A DNA stretch of 64,000 nucleotides from Streptomyces sp. NBC_00223 (GTDB taxonomy: Bacteria > Actinomycetota > Actinomycetes > Streptomycetales > Streptomycetaceae): the NCBI RefSeq assembly GCF_036199905.1, contig NZ_CP108109.1:4015501-4079500 (forward strand), read 5' to 3'. Made by a program: the position numbers and the translations under genes. Each line of letters begins with the position of its first letter. Position 1 is the first letter of the stretch. Shown one piece after another: positions 1-8,434 of this stretch. The notes beneath the pieces were generated by a model that was not told the DNA's origin, ran no database searches, and worked only from the letters and a program-made list of their open reading frames with translations.

Positions 1-1
1 C

Positions 2-1453
2 GACGATGTGGAATCGGCGCTACGGCTGGTGAAAGGGATGCAGTCCGAGGACGCGATCCTGGCCTGGGCGGGGCTGTCGGCGGACGCGTTCCGGGACGAG
101 TTCGGGTCGGCCCCGAAGAACCTCGACAAACTGCACACCTCGTACCGGCTGGCCGCCGACGCGCTGGAGGCGTACTGGCCGGACCTGGAACACGCCCAGT
201 ACCAGGCGGACCGGGCGCTGTCCGACGGGCGTACCGCGCACGCGCAGTTGACGTCGGCGCAAAGTGGTCTGAGCGGCGCGCAGGACTGGGTGCACACGGC
301 TACGTCGACGGCGGACACGTACGACCCCTCGAAGCACCCGGGCGCGTCGGTCCCACCGCCGGACTCCGACAAGGTCCGTCAGTCCACCCGCGACCTGGCC
401 GCCGCCAAGGCCCGGCAGGCGCACGCCCAGCAGGCCGTGACCTCCGCGCAGTCCGCGCTGGACGCGGCGAAAAGGCTGGCGGAGCAGGCCCGTTCGATGC
501 GGGAGGACGCCGCCCGCCGGACCGTCACCAAACTCCACGAGGCATCCGACGCCGGGATCAAGAACCGGCACTGGTGGGAGAAGGCGGTCCACTGGGTCGC
601 CGACCACTGGGACGAGATCGTCACCGTCTGCCGCTGGATCGTCGCCATCCTCGGCATCGTCGTCATGATCCTCGGCGGCCCGCTCGCCTGGCTGGTGGTC
701 GCAGCCGCCCTCATCGTGCTGGCCGACACCGTCTCCCAATACATCCAGGGCAAAGCCAGTTTATGGGCCGTCCTCTTCGCCGCCCTCGACTGCATCCCCA
801 TGACCAAGGGCCTCACCTCGCTGGGCAGGCTGAGCGAGTTGTACAAGGCCGGCGGCCTGCTGCGCATCGGCGCCGAAAGCGTCAAGAGCATGAGCGCCGG
901 GCTCAAGACCATGGCCGCTGCCTTCCGTGCCCTTGGCGAGATCCCGTCTGCCCTGCGGGCCGGCCGCCAAGGATTTACCGCGGTCGATCGGGTCCTGCAA
1001 ACCGGCGGGGAACTGCGACGCGTGCGGGGAGACGCGGACTTCTTCACCGAGTGGGCGGACGACGCCTACGACTCCATCCGGGCGACCGACGATGTCGGGT
1101 CCGTGGCCGCGACGGCAGCGGAACACGGATTCACTCCTATGGACATTCAGCAGATCAAGGACCACCTTTTCAACGAGGAACATCTGCTGGACAGCTATGG
1201 TCACGCGTCTGTAGCGCGTTTCGACGCCAACCCCAGAATCGCCGAGGCGTGGATTCGCCTCAAGAACGGCAGCCCGCACCCTGCCGATATCGATCTGCTG
1301 CGCCACGAACTGCACGAGTCGAACTATATGAGAGAGACAGGCAGTCAGAGTTACCAGGCCGCCCATCGGGCTACAATCGACGCCGGACATACCTGGGACC
1401 CGGCGGCGGCCGCACGCGATGGTTTCGGGCGACGCCCCAGCGCGGAGGAATGA
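2..1453 (+). CDS. T7SS-like polymorphic toxin, 5' end cut by window edge
   Basis: The frame is open to the left edge; a GTG at 8 could be a start, but the first visible residues (DDVESALRLVKGM) look like the interior of the N-terminal domain of WXG-type secreted proteins, so the gene probably starts outside. What is seen: an Ala/Gln-rich helical N-terminal half with coiled-coil character (to about residue 180), a hydrophobic stretch of two likely membrane helices (about 200-260), and a C-terminal module (about 340-481) rich in His/Glu: KDHLF, NEEHLLD, EAWIRL, RHELHESNYM, AAHRA. This architecture (secretion domain, linker, variable C-terminal module) is that of actinobacterial polymorphic toxins. 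The HELHE motif is not HExxH, so it is not evidence of a metalloprotease. The C-terminal end and the next gene are less GC-rich than the rest, suggesting exchange of the toxin tip. Toxic activity is inferred. Confidence 0.6.
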   Translation, partial: DDVESALRLVKGMQSEDAILAWAGLSADAFRDEFGSAPKNLDKLHTSYRLAADALEAYWPDLEHAQYQADRALSDGRTAHAQLTSAQSGLSGAQDWVHTATSTADTYDPSKHPGASVPPPDSDKVRQSTRDLAAAKARQAHAQQAVTSAQSALDAAKRLAEQARSMREDAARRTVTKLHEASDAGIKNRHWWEKAVHWVADHWDEIVTVCRWIVAILGIVVMILGGPLAWLVVAAALIVLADTVSQYIQGKASLWAVLFAALDCIPMTKGLTSLGRLSELYKAGGLLRIGAESVKSMSAGLKTMAAAFRALGEIPSALRAGRQGFTAVDRVLQTGGELRRVRGDADFFTEWADDAYDSIRATDDVGSVAATAAEHGFTPMDIQQIKDHLFNEEHLLDSYGHASVARFDANPRIAEAWIRLKNGSPHPADIDLLRHELHESNYMRETGSQSYQAAHRATIDAGHTWDPAAAARDGFGRRPSAEE

Positions 1454-1456
1454 CGT

Positions 1457-1762
1457 ATGCCCCATTCGTTTCAACTTCTTCTCGTGAAGAGTTCGGAGAG
1501 CGCCCATGTCTACAGCGCCACATACGGCCAGGATGTGCCGTCGTTCCTGCTGCTCGACGAAGCCACAGGAACGGTACAAGTCTGCGATGGACAAGGGAAT
1601 CCGATAGGAGACATGATGCTACGCGCCGGAACGGGAAACGTGGAAAACCCGGTCGATGACCCGGTAGAAGCAGAAAAATTCACCATGGCTTCCGCACACC
1701 TGCTCAGCCGGTGGCGTAAAACGGGTGCCGCCCCTGCTGAGATCGTTAAATTCTTCTCCTGA
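1457..1762 (+). CDS. small protein, probable immunity partner of upstream toxin
   Basis: This 101-residue protein starts three bases after the toxin stop, so the two are almost certainly co-transcribed. No family is recognised. It has no signal peptide or membrane segment, is mildly acidic, and has an alternating beta-like pattern in the first half (FQLLLVKSSESAHVY, VPSFLLLDEATGTVQV) followed by a helical C-terminus. Its base composition is clearly less GC-rich than the surrounding genes and it uses A/T-ending codons freely, as expected for a recently acquired cargo gene. Position immediately after a polymorphic toxin, small size and unusual composition are the classical signs of an immunity gene; the function is inference only. 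Confidence 0.6.
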   Translation: MPHSFQLLLVKSSESAHVYSATYGQDVPSFLLLDEATGTVQVCDGQGNPIGDMMLRAGTGNVENPVDDPVEAEKFTMASAHLLSRWRKTGAAPAEIVKFFS

Positions 1763-1808
1763 TACACAACGCAGTCGAACGAATTAACCGGGGAGGTGCA
1801 GAGAACTC

Positions 1809-2135
1809 ATGACGAGTGATCGCCTGGCGGTTCCCATCAATCTGCTGGAGGACTTCGCGCAGCGGCTCGGGTCGATCGTGGCGCGGTTGGACGGGACGAA
1901 GGCGGTGTTCCGGGCGTTCGAGGAGGACATGGGAGACGGGTCCGTGGTGGATGCGCTCGACCACTTCGAGCACAACTGGAAAGACGGGCGCGGGGACATC
2001 CACAAGCAGTTGACAGGGCTGGAAAAGATGGCGAACACGGTGGTGCGGGAGATGCGGAAGGTCGATACGGACCTCGCGCGACAACTCGCACAGTCCACCC
2101 AGGCGCCCGCCGTCGGCGACGGGGACGCGCAGTGA
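1809..2135 (+). CDS. WXG100-like small helical protein
   Basis: This 108-residue all-helical protein is about the size of ESAT-6/WXG100 proteins. It carries HNWKDGRGDI near its middle, a plausible variant of the W-x-G turn between two helices, and long amphipathic helices on both sides. An AG-rich stretch (GGGGAGGTGCAGAGA) precedes the ATG. It sits 46 bp after the putative immunity gene and overlaps the next gene by 4 bp, so all four genes probably form one T7SS-associated locus. By family knowledge such proteins are dimeric secretion partners of larger T7SS effectors; here that role is inferred from size, motif and context. The assignment could be wrong if the W-D-G stretch is coincidental. 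Confidence 0.6.
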   Translation: MTSDRLAVPINLLEDFAQRLGSIVARLDGTKAVFRAFEEDMGDGSVVDALDHFEHNWKDGRGDIHKQLTGLEKMANTVVREMRKVDTDLARQLAQSTQAPAVGDGDAQ

Positions 2136-2755
2136 CCGCCGCGCCGCCGGTCGGGGTGTCGCTCGCCGTGCCCGAGTCCTGGTGGGAGTTCGACATCCGC
2201 CCCGAGGGACGCGAGGCGACCGTTCGTCGGCTCGTCGACGAACGGGCGCGGGCGTTGCCGGAGCTGGCCCCGTACCGCAACGACCTCGCCACTCTGCTGC
2301 GGCGGATGGCGCGGGACGCCTACGACTCGGGGGCTCTCTACCTGGGCTGCATGGCCGAGAACTTCGAGGGGGTGCCGCTGACCGCGACAGTGACCGTGAC
2401 GGTCCTTGGCGCCGCGGACGCGCAGGGCGTGGCGCTGTCCACCGACCCGCGGGCCATCGCAGCCAGCATGAAGACAATCACACCTCGGCGCAACGGCGAC
2501 GCCTGGCGCAAGGTGACCACCGTGGAGATCCCCGATGTCGGCCTGTGCGCCCGCACCTACGGCGTCGAGGACGTGCCCGTGGAGCAGGGCGACTCCCGCA
2601 CGATCAGGATGGCCCTCACCCAGACCTACGTCCCCATCCCCGGCCGCCCGGAGGAGGTCGTCGTGATTTCCGGCGCCTCCCCCGTCCTCGACCTGGCCGA
2701 AGCGTTGCACGACATCTTCGACGCGGTGACCTCCACCTTCCGCTTCATCGGGTAA
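2132..2755 (+). CDS. conserved hypothetical protein coupled to the WXG-like gene
   Basis: The GTG start overlaps the stop of the WXG-like gene (GTGA overlap), indicating translational coupling. The product is 207 residues with no signal peptide or membrane segment. The first 30 residues contain VPESWWEFDIRP; the middle is rich in beta-type segments (LTATVTVTVLG, IRMALTQTYVPIP) and the C-terminus is an amphipathic helix ending in FIG. I do not recognise the family. Proteins of this kind often accompany WXG100 genes in actinobacteria and may be chaperone-like or regulatory, but nothing in the sequence shows a catalytic site. Four-base overlap and constant spacing suggest it works with its small upstream partner. 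Confidence 0.6.
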   Translation: MTAAPPVGVSLAVPESWWEFDIRPEGREATVRRLVDERARALPELAPYRNDLATLLRRMARDAYDSGALYLGCMAENFEGVPLTATVTVTVLGAADAQGVALSTDPRAIAASMKTITPRRNGDAWRKVTTVEIPDVGLCARTYGVEDVPVEQGDSRTIRMALTQTYVPIPGRPEEVVVISGASPVLDLAEALHDIFDAVTSTFRFIG

Positions 2756-2771
2756 CCGTAGGCTCGGGCGC

Positions 2772-3026
2772 ATGAGTCTGCGTCTGAGCACTGTGATTCT
2801 GCCGATCTACCGCTGGGCCGACGAGGGGCGGGAGGTGTGGCGGCGGGCCGAGGGGCTGGGGCTGCACGGCGCGTATACGTATGACCATCTGTCGTGGCGC
2901 ACCTTCCGGGACCGCACCTGGTTCGGAGCCGTTCCGACACTGACCGCCGCCGCGGCCGCGACGCAGCGGATCCGCCTCGGCACCCTCGTGACGTCGGTCA
3001 AGCCTCATTCACGCATCACGACCTGA
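2772..3026 (+). pseudogene. truncated 5' copy of LLM flavin oxidoreductase
   Basis: Residues 4-75 of this frame are nearly identical to the N-terminus of the intact LLM-family oxidoreductase at 11454 (shared RLSTVILPIYRWADEGRE and GAYTYDHLSWRTFRD). Identity stops abruptly after the codons for GTLVTS at 2996; a short unrelated tail then runs to a stop at 3024. At about 84 residues it lacks the rest of the TIM barrel and cannot be an enzyme. It lies 37 bp before the 3' end of the jetD gene and marks the left boundary of the jetABCD island. It is either the remnant of the original gene or the leading edge of the incoming DNA. Confidence 0.85.
2781..2996 (+). repeat. left copy of 216-bp direct repeat flanking jetABCD
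   Basis: Compared base by base with 11457-11672 at a constant offset of 8676, this segment shows about five substitutions and no gaps. Weaker similarity extends some 20 bp upstream, around the start codon. Both copies are in the same orientation, so recombination between them would delete 8676 bp containing the whole jet operon and leave one intact oxidoreductase gene. Confidence 0.9.
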
Positions 3027-3062
3027 CCTGCGAGGGTCCGCGTGTCCCCGGACGACCGGCCG

Positions 3063-4316
3063 CTACTGCGCGCGCAGGTCGCCGAGCAGTTCGTCGATGA
3101 GGTGTTCCTCCTCGACTCGGACGCGGTGGTGCCCGAGGGCATCGCCGAGGGGCGGGTCCCATGGGGTGCGGGCCGGGGAGCCGGTGGTGAGCGGGGTGCC
3201 GAGGCCTCGGTCGACGGCGGCCAGGTAGGAGGCGGCGTCGTAGCGCCACGGTGTGGCGTCGAAGAGGCGCAGAAGGCTGGTGGCGATGCGGACTCCGCCC
3301 CAGTCGAAGTCGCTGTGGAAGGCCAGGCGGCAGCCCCCGTCGAGGAGGTGCCGCAGCAGGCTGCGCGCCGCGGCGGAGAGGGCACCCTCCGTGCAGATCA
3401 GCGGGGGGCAGCCAGGGCCGAGTTCGTCGGCCGCCGCGGCGAGCACCGCCGGGTTCTCGCAGACCCGCACCAGGTGGTCGTGGACTCCCAGGTCGGGAAC
3501 CCGGCGGGTCAGCTGGCGCAGCGTCAGGACCGCAGGTTCCCCCTCGTCGCGGGCAGCAGCGAGCATCCGGCCGAGGGCCCCGCTGTCGGAGCCGGGCAGG
3601 CCCAAGGTGAGGACGCGTGAGGAGAGGACGTCCCGCGCGACCCCGACGGCGGCCCAGGCGGCCCGCCGGCCATCGGGCTCGGCGGTAGCCGCGGCGGGCA
3701 GGTCGGCGAGGTAGCGGACGGCGGACAGCACGAGCGCAACGAGCGGGCGCCCGTCGTCCAGTGCGTGGGCGTCGCCGACGGTGCGGGCGGCCAGCACCGG
3801 GAGGGCGAGGCCGTCGGCCGGGAGCCGGGTGAGGACCCGTACGGCGTCGGCGGCCAGTCGCCGCGCGGTCGCGGGGTCGCCGCCGGAGAGCCGTTTGAGG
3901 AGACCGGTCGACGCCACCATGGCCGGCCAGGGCGCCAGCGCCGACCGGCCCGTGACGGTGGGCTGGTCCAGTTCGGCCAGCGCTTGCCGCCAGGAAGCGG
4001 CGAGCGCGGCCTCCTGCGCCCGTTTGTCCGCGACCGGCCCGGTGAGTGCGACGACCGCAGCTGCCAGACCGTCCGGGCTGGCGAGGGATTCGCGCAAGAT
4101 GCGATCGACCTCCGCCAAGGGCACGGTCAGGGAGACGCCCGACCGCAGTCGGCGGCCCAGCAGCGACTCCGCCGCGCGGCGCTGCTCGGGGGTCGCGGGC
4201 CTGAGTGTCGCCGAGGTGTCCAGCGGGCGTCCGGCGGCCAGGCGGTCCCGGACGCGCTCCACGAGCCAGGCGGTCTCCGGAACGCCGAGCAGACGTCGCA
4301 GGCGCGGCAGGTCCAT
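3063..4316 (-). CDS. jetD: Wadjet JetD, TIGR02679 family toprim nuclease subunit
   Basis: This 417-residue protein matches the TIGR02679 family (DUF3323 N-terminal plus DUF2399 C-terminal regions). Near the C-terminus are toprim-like motifs: the glutamate in ICTEGALS (about residue 310) and the DxD in FHSDFDWGG (about 336-338), then a final acidic cluster VEEEHL. In characterised Wadjet systems JetD is the subunit that cuts plasmid DNA after the SMC-like motor has extruded a loop. The ATG start is 2 bp after the jetC stop, so it is the last gene of a tightly coupled operon. Length agrees with the family and the motif residues are intact, so it is probably active. That this protein is the nuclease is family knowledge. 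Confidence 0.9.
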   Translation of the reverse strand: MDLPRLRRLLGVPETAWLVERVRDRLAAGRPLDTSATLRPATPEQRRAAESLLGRRLRSGVSLTVPLAEVDRILRESLASPDGLAAAVVALTGPVADKRAQEAALAASWRQALAELDQPTVTGRSALAPWPAMVASTGLLKRLSGGDPATARRLAADAVRVLTRLPADGLALPVLAARTVGDAHALDDGRPLVALVLSAVRYLADLPAAATAEPDGRRAAWAAVGVARDVLSSRVLTLGLPGSDSGALGRMLAAARDEGEPAVLTLRQLTRRVPDLGVHDHLVRVCENPAVLAAAADELGPGCPPLICTEGALSAAARSLLRHLLDGGCRLAFHSDFDWGGVRIATSLLRLFDATPWRYDAASYLAAVDRGLGTPLTTGSPARTPWDPPLGDALGHHRVRVEEEHLIDELLGDLRAQ

Positions 4317-4318
4317 GG

Positions 4319-7300
4319 TCAGGCCTGTTGTCCGTCCTGGCGTTGGCCCGGCACCGCGGGTTCAGGGACCCGGACGCGCCGCGCGCCGTCCCACTCCCAG
4401 CGGGTGACCAGGACGGCGGCGATCTCGTCCACCCGGGACAGCTGTGCGATGGCCAGGCCGGGAACCTGCGGGTAGCAGCCCCATTCGCGCTCGGACGTCA
4501 TCACCACGTCCAGGTCGAACGCGGCCAGGAGGCCGAGGGACTTGGCCCGGGAGTCGTCGTCCACACCGGCGAACGCCTCGTCGAGCGTGACCAGGCGAGG
4601 GGCGTGCGGGTTGCCCGCCGAGGCGTAGTGGGAGGAGGCTGCGGCGAACAGCGGCAAGGAGACGGACAGAACCCGCTCGCCTCCCGACGCCGGCCCCGTG
4701 GCCGACTGCCACTTGCCGTGCTGGTGGCGTTCGATGCCGAACTCGTGCCAGGCACGGTAGTCGAGCGCGTCGGTGAGGTGTTCCAGCCAGGTGCCTGCCG
4801 GGTTCTCGGTACGTGCGCGTTCGATCTGGGCCTGAAGGAACTCGCCGAGCGCGGCGCGGTCGGCGGCCGTCCAGGCGTCCGACGACTGGCGCAGCAGGCG
4901 GTCGCGGGCGGCCCGCAGTCCTCCGGGGGCGTTGCGGGCGGGCCGCCAGACGAGCCGCAGCCGCATGCCGGTGCTGGTCGGGCGGTCCCTGAGCTCCTCG
5001 TTCATCCGCAGCACCTGCTGCTCGGCGGCGCTGACCAGCTCCTGGAGGGTGCCGGCGACCTCGGTGATCAGGTGGTTCTCCAGGATCTCCTGCTCACGGG
5101 CGGACAGCAGTTGGCTGCGGTCGTCGACCTCGGTGGCCAGGGCGGCGGCCAGTTCGGGGACGGAACGCTCGCGCCCCTGGAAGACGACGTCCACGACAAG
5201 GCCGTCCTCCAGCATCCTGGCGGCGGCCGAGTGGCCGTGGCGGGAAAGGGCGTCGGAGAGGTCCTTGAGCTCCTCGGTGATCTTGCGCTGCACCTGGTCC
5301 CAGGCCGGGTCGGAGTCGTCCACGGCTTCCAGTTCGCGTTCCACGGCGCGGGCGAGGCGGACCGCGGGATCGGGCGCCCAGGAGTCGGAGGTGATCTCCA
5401 GGTCGGGCAGTGCGACGGCGAGCAGGCCGGTCGCCGCGAAGCGGCGGAGCGTGTCGACGGCCTCGGCCCGTGTCCGTACCGTCTCCTCGATCTCGATACG
5501 CACACGGGTACGCAGTGCGTCGGCTGCGGCCTGGCGGCGGGTGGCGTCGTCATGTTTCCGACGGGTGGCGCGCTCGGCCTCGTCGCAGTCCCGCAGTGCG
5601 GCGGCCACCTCGTCGAGCCGGCGCTGCAAGTCGGCCACGGCCGCTCCGACCGTCGCGGTCAGGGTCTCGTGGCGCTCCTGAGCGGCGACTGCCTCACGGG
5701 CGGCGGTGCGGGAGCGTTCGGCCAGCTCCTCGGCATGCTCGGCTGCCCGGGCGTGGTCGGCTTCCTCGGCGGCGACGGCCGCGAGCGCGGAACGGGCCTC
5801 CCGTACCGCCGGCCACAGCGAGGCGAGGCTCTCGCGGTAGCCGGCGACGGCGTCCCGCAGTTCGCGCAGGGCGCCGAGGCCGCTCGGGAGGGCCAGCTCC
5901 TCGGCGAGAGCGTGCAGTTCGCCCGCTGCCCGTTCCGCCCCGGCAGCCGCTTCTTCCGCCGCCTGACCGGTCTCCTCGCGCCGCTGGGCGGCCCGGGCGT
6001 ACTCGCGTTGGGCGGCGGTCACGGCGGCGTGCCCGTCGCGCAGGGCGGAGTCGTCGGGCAGCCGGTCCTGCTCTTCCGCGAGGGTGCGCAGCTGCGCCTC
6101 CAGGATCTCGCCGCGGGCCGCGAGCTCGGCGAGCCGTTCCTCGACCTGTGCCGTTTCCGCCTCGACGTCAGCGATCCTGGCCCGCCGGGCCTGCTCGCGG
6201 GCGCCCTCGCCCAGGTACTCGGCGGCGGGCTTGGACCAGGCGCCGGTGAGGGCACCGAGGCGGAAGCGGCCGTCGGGCCCGAGCCATGTGCCGGAGTCGG
6301 GAAGCGGGTCGTCCGGGCCCACCAAGCCGATTCCGGCCAGGAGCCGGACGACGATCTCGTCGGTGAGCCCGGACGCGGCCGGGTCCGCCCTGTCCACCGC
6401 GGGGCGCAGCAGCTCGGCCAGCGAAGGACCGTCCACCGGCGCCCCCGCGGTCGCGAGGGTGTCGCCGCTGCCGACGTGGACCGCCGCCCCGTCCGGGCCG
6501 ACCCAGGCGTCGAGCAGGCCGGACGCCTCCAGTGCCGCCTCGAGTCCGGCCCGCCGGCCCGCGGTCAGGGAGTCGTCGGCGAAGTCCACCAGCCGCCACA
6601 GCGGCGCGCCCGGACGGTCCCGCCGGGCCTCGGCGGCGCGGGTGTGCGGAGGGAGCGGGCCTCGCTGGCCGCCCGCCCTCAGCTCGGCCAGCTCCGCCCG
6701 CAGCCGGCCGCGGTGCTCACCCACCCGCTGCTGCTCGCTCTCCAGCTCGGCCAGCCGCCGTGCCGTCTTCGCGCCGACCTCCGCAGCCGTCTGGTGGGCC
6801 ACCGCCCGTGCGGGGTCCGCGCCGGCCAGCGTCTCGACCCACCGGGCCAGTTCGTCGAGCACGCCTTCGATGTGCGGCGGACGCAGCAGCGAGCATGCGG
6901 TGAAGTGCGCGCGGACCGCCGCCAGGTACTCCTGGCCCGCCCCGATCGCCCCTTCCTCGGCCTCGGCCCGCAGGTCGGCGCGCCGGGCCAGCTCACCGTC
7001 CGCGTCCTCCAGCCGACGCCGGGCCCGGTCCAGTTCCTGCCACGCCTCCTGCGCGACGGCCGCCTCCTTCTCGACCAGCGCGATCGACCGCAGCCGGCGG
7101 TCCGTGAACTCGTTCGCGGCGTGCCGCGCGGTCTCCGGCTCCCCTCCCTGGGAGAGCTCGGACACCACCCGGTCGGCGTGCTCGCGCCCCAGCCCGGCGA
7201 CCGCCGCCGCCTCACCCGTACCGTCGAGGGTCGTCCGCGAGGCCCGGTCGGCCGCGTCTGCACGGGAGCGGGCCGCGCCGAGGCGGTGAGCGACCCTGGC

Positions 7301-8434
7301 CAGTTCGCTCTCCGCCCGGAGGCCGTCGGACTCGGCGCGCTCCGCGTCCCGCGCGGTACGGCGGGCGGCCTCGGCGGTCCTCTCCAGCTCACGGGCACTG
7401 CGCATCTCGGGCCCTGCCCGCAGCGCCTCGTCGTGGGCCCGCAGGGCGACGCGTCGGTGCTCCAGCTCCTCCGCCCGGGCGTCGGCCGTGGCGAGCTGGG
7501 CTCCGGCCACCTCGAACTCCTGCTCGGCGGCGTTGAGTTCGGCGCGCTGCGCCTCGTAACGGGAGTGCTGGGTCCGCGGCGCACGGGCCTTGCGGCGCGC
7601 GGCGACCCGCGCGTACCGGCGGTAGTGCTGGAGGAAGGCGGCCGCGGCGCGCTCGGCGGCCGCCATGACCGCGAGCTGGTCCTTCTCCTCGTCCAGGGAG
7701 CGGAACGCCTCGGCGACATCCGCGACGACCGCCTGGTCCATCGGCGGCAGCGACTCGGTGAGCGCCTGGGAGAGCGCCTTCGCGCTGGGCCGCTTGGACA
7801 GCTGCGGCTGGCGCAGCTGGATCAGCAGGTCCACCAGGGCCGCGTACCGCTGCTCGCCCAGCCCGAACAGCGCCTCGTCCACCGCCCGGCGGTAGGAGCG
7901 CGCCGAGTCGTACACCAGCCCCCGGCCGTCCAGCGCGTCGGCCAGCCGCTCACGGCCTATCGCGGCGCCGGTGGAGTCCAGCAACCGCAGGTCCGCACCG
8001 ACCCGCTGGTCCGTCACGAAGAACCAGTGCCGGGCGATACCGCGACCGGCCACAGCCTTCATACCGCAGCCGAGGGTGGTGTAGCGGGCGGTACCGTCCT
8101 CGTCCAGGCGGCCGAACTCGACCCAGGTGTAGCCGAGCCGCTCGGGGTGCGGGTGCTCACCGCCGAGCAGGAGGTTCCACTCCATGCGCTTCTTCGGGTC
8201 GGCGTCCGGCTCCACCCTGTGCGAGGCCATGTCGCCGTCCAGCAGGAACGGCAGGGTCAGGGCGAGCACCTTGGACTTGCCCGTGCCGTTGTTCCCCCGC
8301 ATCAGCAGGCGGCCGTCCCGGAAATGGAACTCCTCCACGTCGTAGTAGAAGAGGTCGACCAGACCGATCCGCTGCGGCTGCCAGCGGGAGCAGGCGGGGG
8401 TGGGCAGCGGTGTCCCGACTGTTGAACTCGTCAC
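4319..8434 (-). CDS. jetC: Wadjet JetC, TIGR02680 family SMC-like ATPase
   Basis: I chose the GTG at 8434 because it overlaps the jetB stop (GTGA) and begins just before the conserved WQPQRIGLVDLFYYD segment; an in-frame ATG at 8941 lies inside jetB. The resulting 1371-residue protein has a Walker A motif GNNGTGKS at 47-54, roughly 1100 residues of Ala/Arg/Glu-rich coiled coil with an interrupted middle (hinge), an ABC signature SGGE at about 1250, and Walker B LVTLDEAF at about 1281-1288. This is the SbcC/MukB-like layout of TIGR02680. In Wadjet, JetC dimers are the loop-extruding motor that senses small circular DNA. Both ATPase halves are intact and there is no frameshift. Confidence 0.92.
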   Translation of the reverse strand: MTSSTVGTPLPTPACSRWQPQRIGLVDLFYYDVEEFHFRDGRLLMRGNNGTGKSKVLALTLPFLLDGDMASHRVEPDADPKKRMEWNLLLGGEHPHPERLGYTWVEFGRLDEDGTARYTTLGCGMKAVAGRGIARHWFFVTDQRVGADLRLLDSTGAAIGRERLADALDGRGLVYDSARSYRRAVDEALFGLGEQRYAALVDLLIQLRQPQLSKRPSAKALSQALTESLPPMDQAVVADVAEAFRSLDEEKDQLAVMAAAERAAAAFLQHYRRYARVAARRKARAPRTQHSRYEAQRAELNAAEQEFEVAGAQLATADARAEELEHRRVALRAHDEALRAGPEMRSARELERTAEAARRTARDAERAESDGLRAESELARVAHRLGAARSRADAADRASRTTLDGTGEAAAVAGLGREHADRVVSELSQGGEPETARHAANEFTDRRLRSIALVEKEAAVAQEAWQELDRARRRLEDADGELARRADLRAEAEEGAIGAGQEYLAAVRAHFTACSLLRPPHIEGVLDELARWVETLAGADPARAVAHQTAAEVGAKTARRLAELESEQQRVGEHRGRLRAELAELRAGGQRGPLPPHTRAAEARRDRPGAPLWRLVDFADDSLTAGRRAGLEAALEASGLLDAWVGPDGAAVHVGSGDTLATAGAPVDGPSLAELLRPAVDRADPAASGLTDEIVVRLLAGIGLVGPDDPLPDSGTWLGPDGRFRLGALTGAWSKPAAEYLGEGAREQARRARIADVEAETAQVEERLAELAARGEILEAQLRTLAEEQDRLPDDSALRDGHAAVTAAQREYARAAQRREETGQAAEEAAAGAERAAGELHALAEELALPSGLGALRELRDAVAGYRESLASLWPAVREARSALAAVAAEEADHARAAEHAEELAERSRTAAREAVAAQERHETLTATVGAAVADLQRRLDEVAAALRDCDEAERATRRKHDDATRRQAAADALRTRVRIEIEETVRTRAEAVDTLRRFAATGLLAVALPDLEITSDSWAPDPAVRLARAVERELEAVDDSDPAWDQVQRKITEELKDLSDALSRHGHSAAARMLEDGLVVDVVFQGRERSVPELAAALATEVDDRSQLLSAREQEILENHLITEVAGTLQELVSAAEQQVLRMNEELRDRPTSTGMRLRLVWRPARNAPGGLRAARDRLLRQSSDAWTAADRAALGEFLQAQIERARTENPAGTWLEHLTDALDYRAWHEFGIERHQHGKWQSATGPASGGERVLSVSLPLFAAASSHYASAGNPHAPRLVTLDEAFAGVDDDSRAKSLGLLAAFDLDVVMTSEREWGCYPQVPGLAIAQLSRVDEIAAVLVTRWEWDGARRVRVPEPAVPGQRQDGQQA

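Noticed and set aside
1270..1350. Zinc metalloprotease site in the toxin C-terminus
   Set aside because: The motif is HELHE, not HExxH, and no third ligand is evident.
4205..8425. A 1406-codon open frame on the plus strand opposite jetC
   Set aside because: Its product is low-complexity (Arg/Gly/Gln/Leu-rich) and exactly opposite a protein with clear ATPase motifs; long antisense frames are expected in DNA with G/C at third positions.
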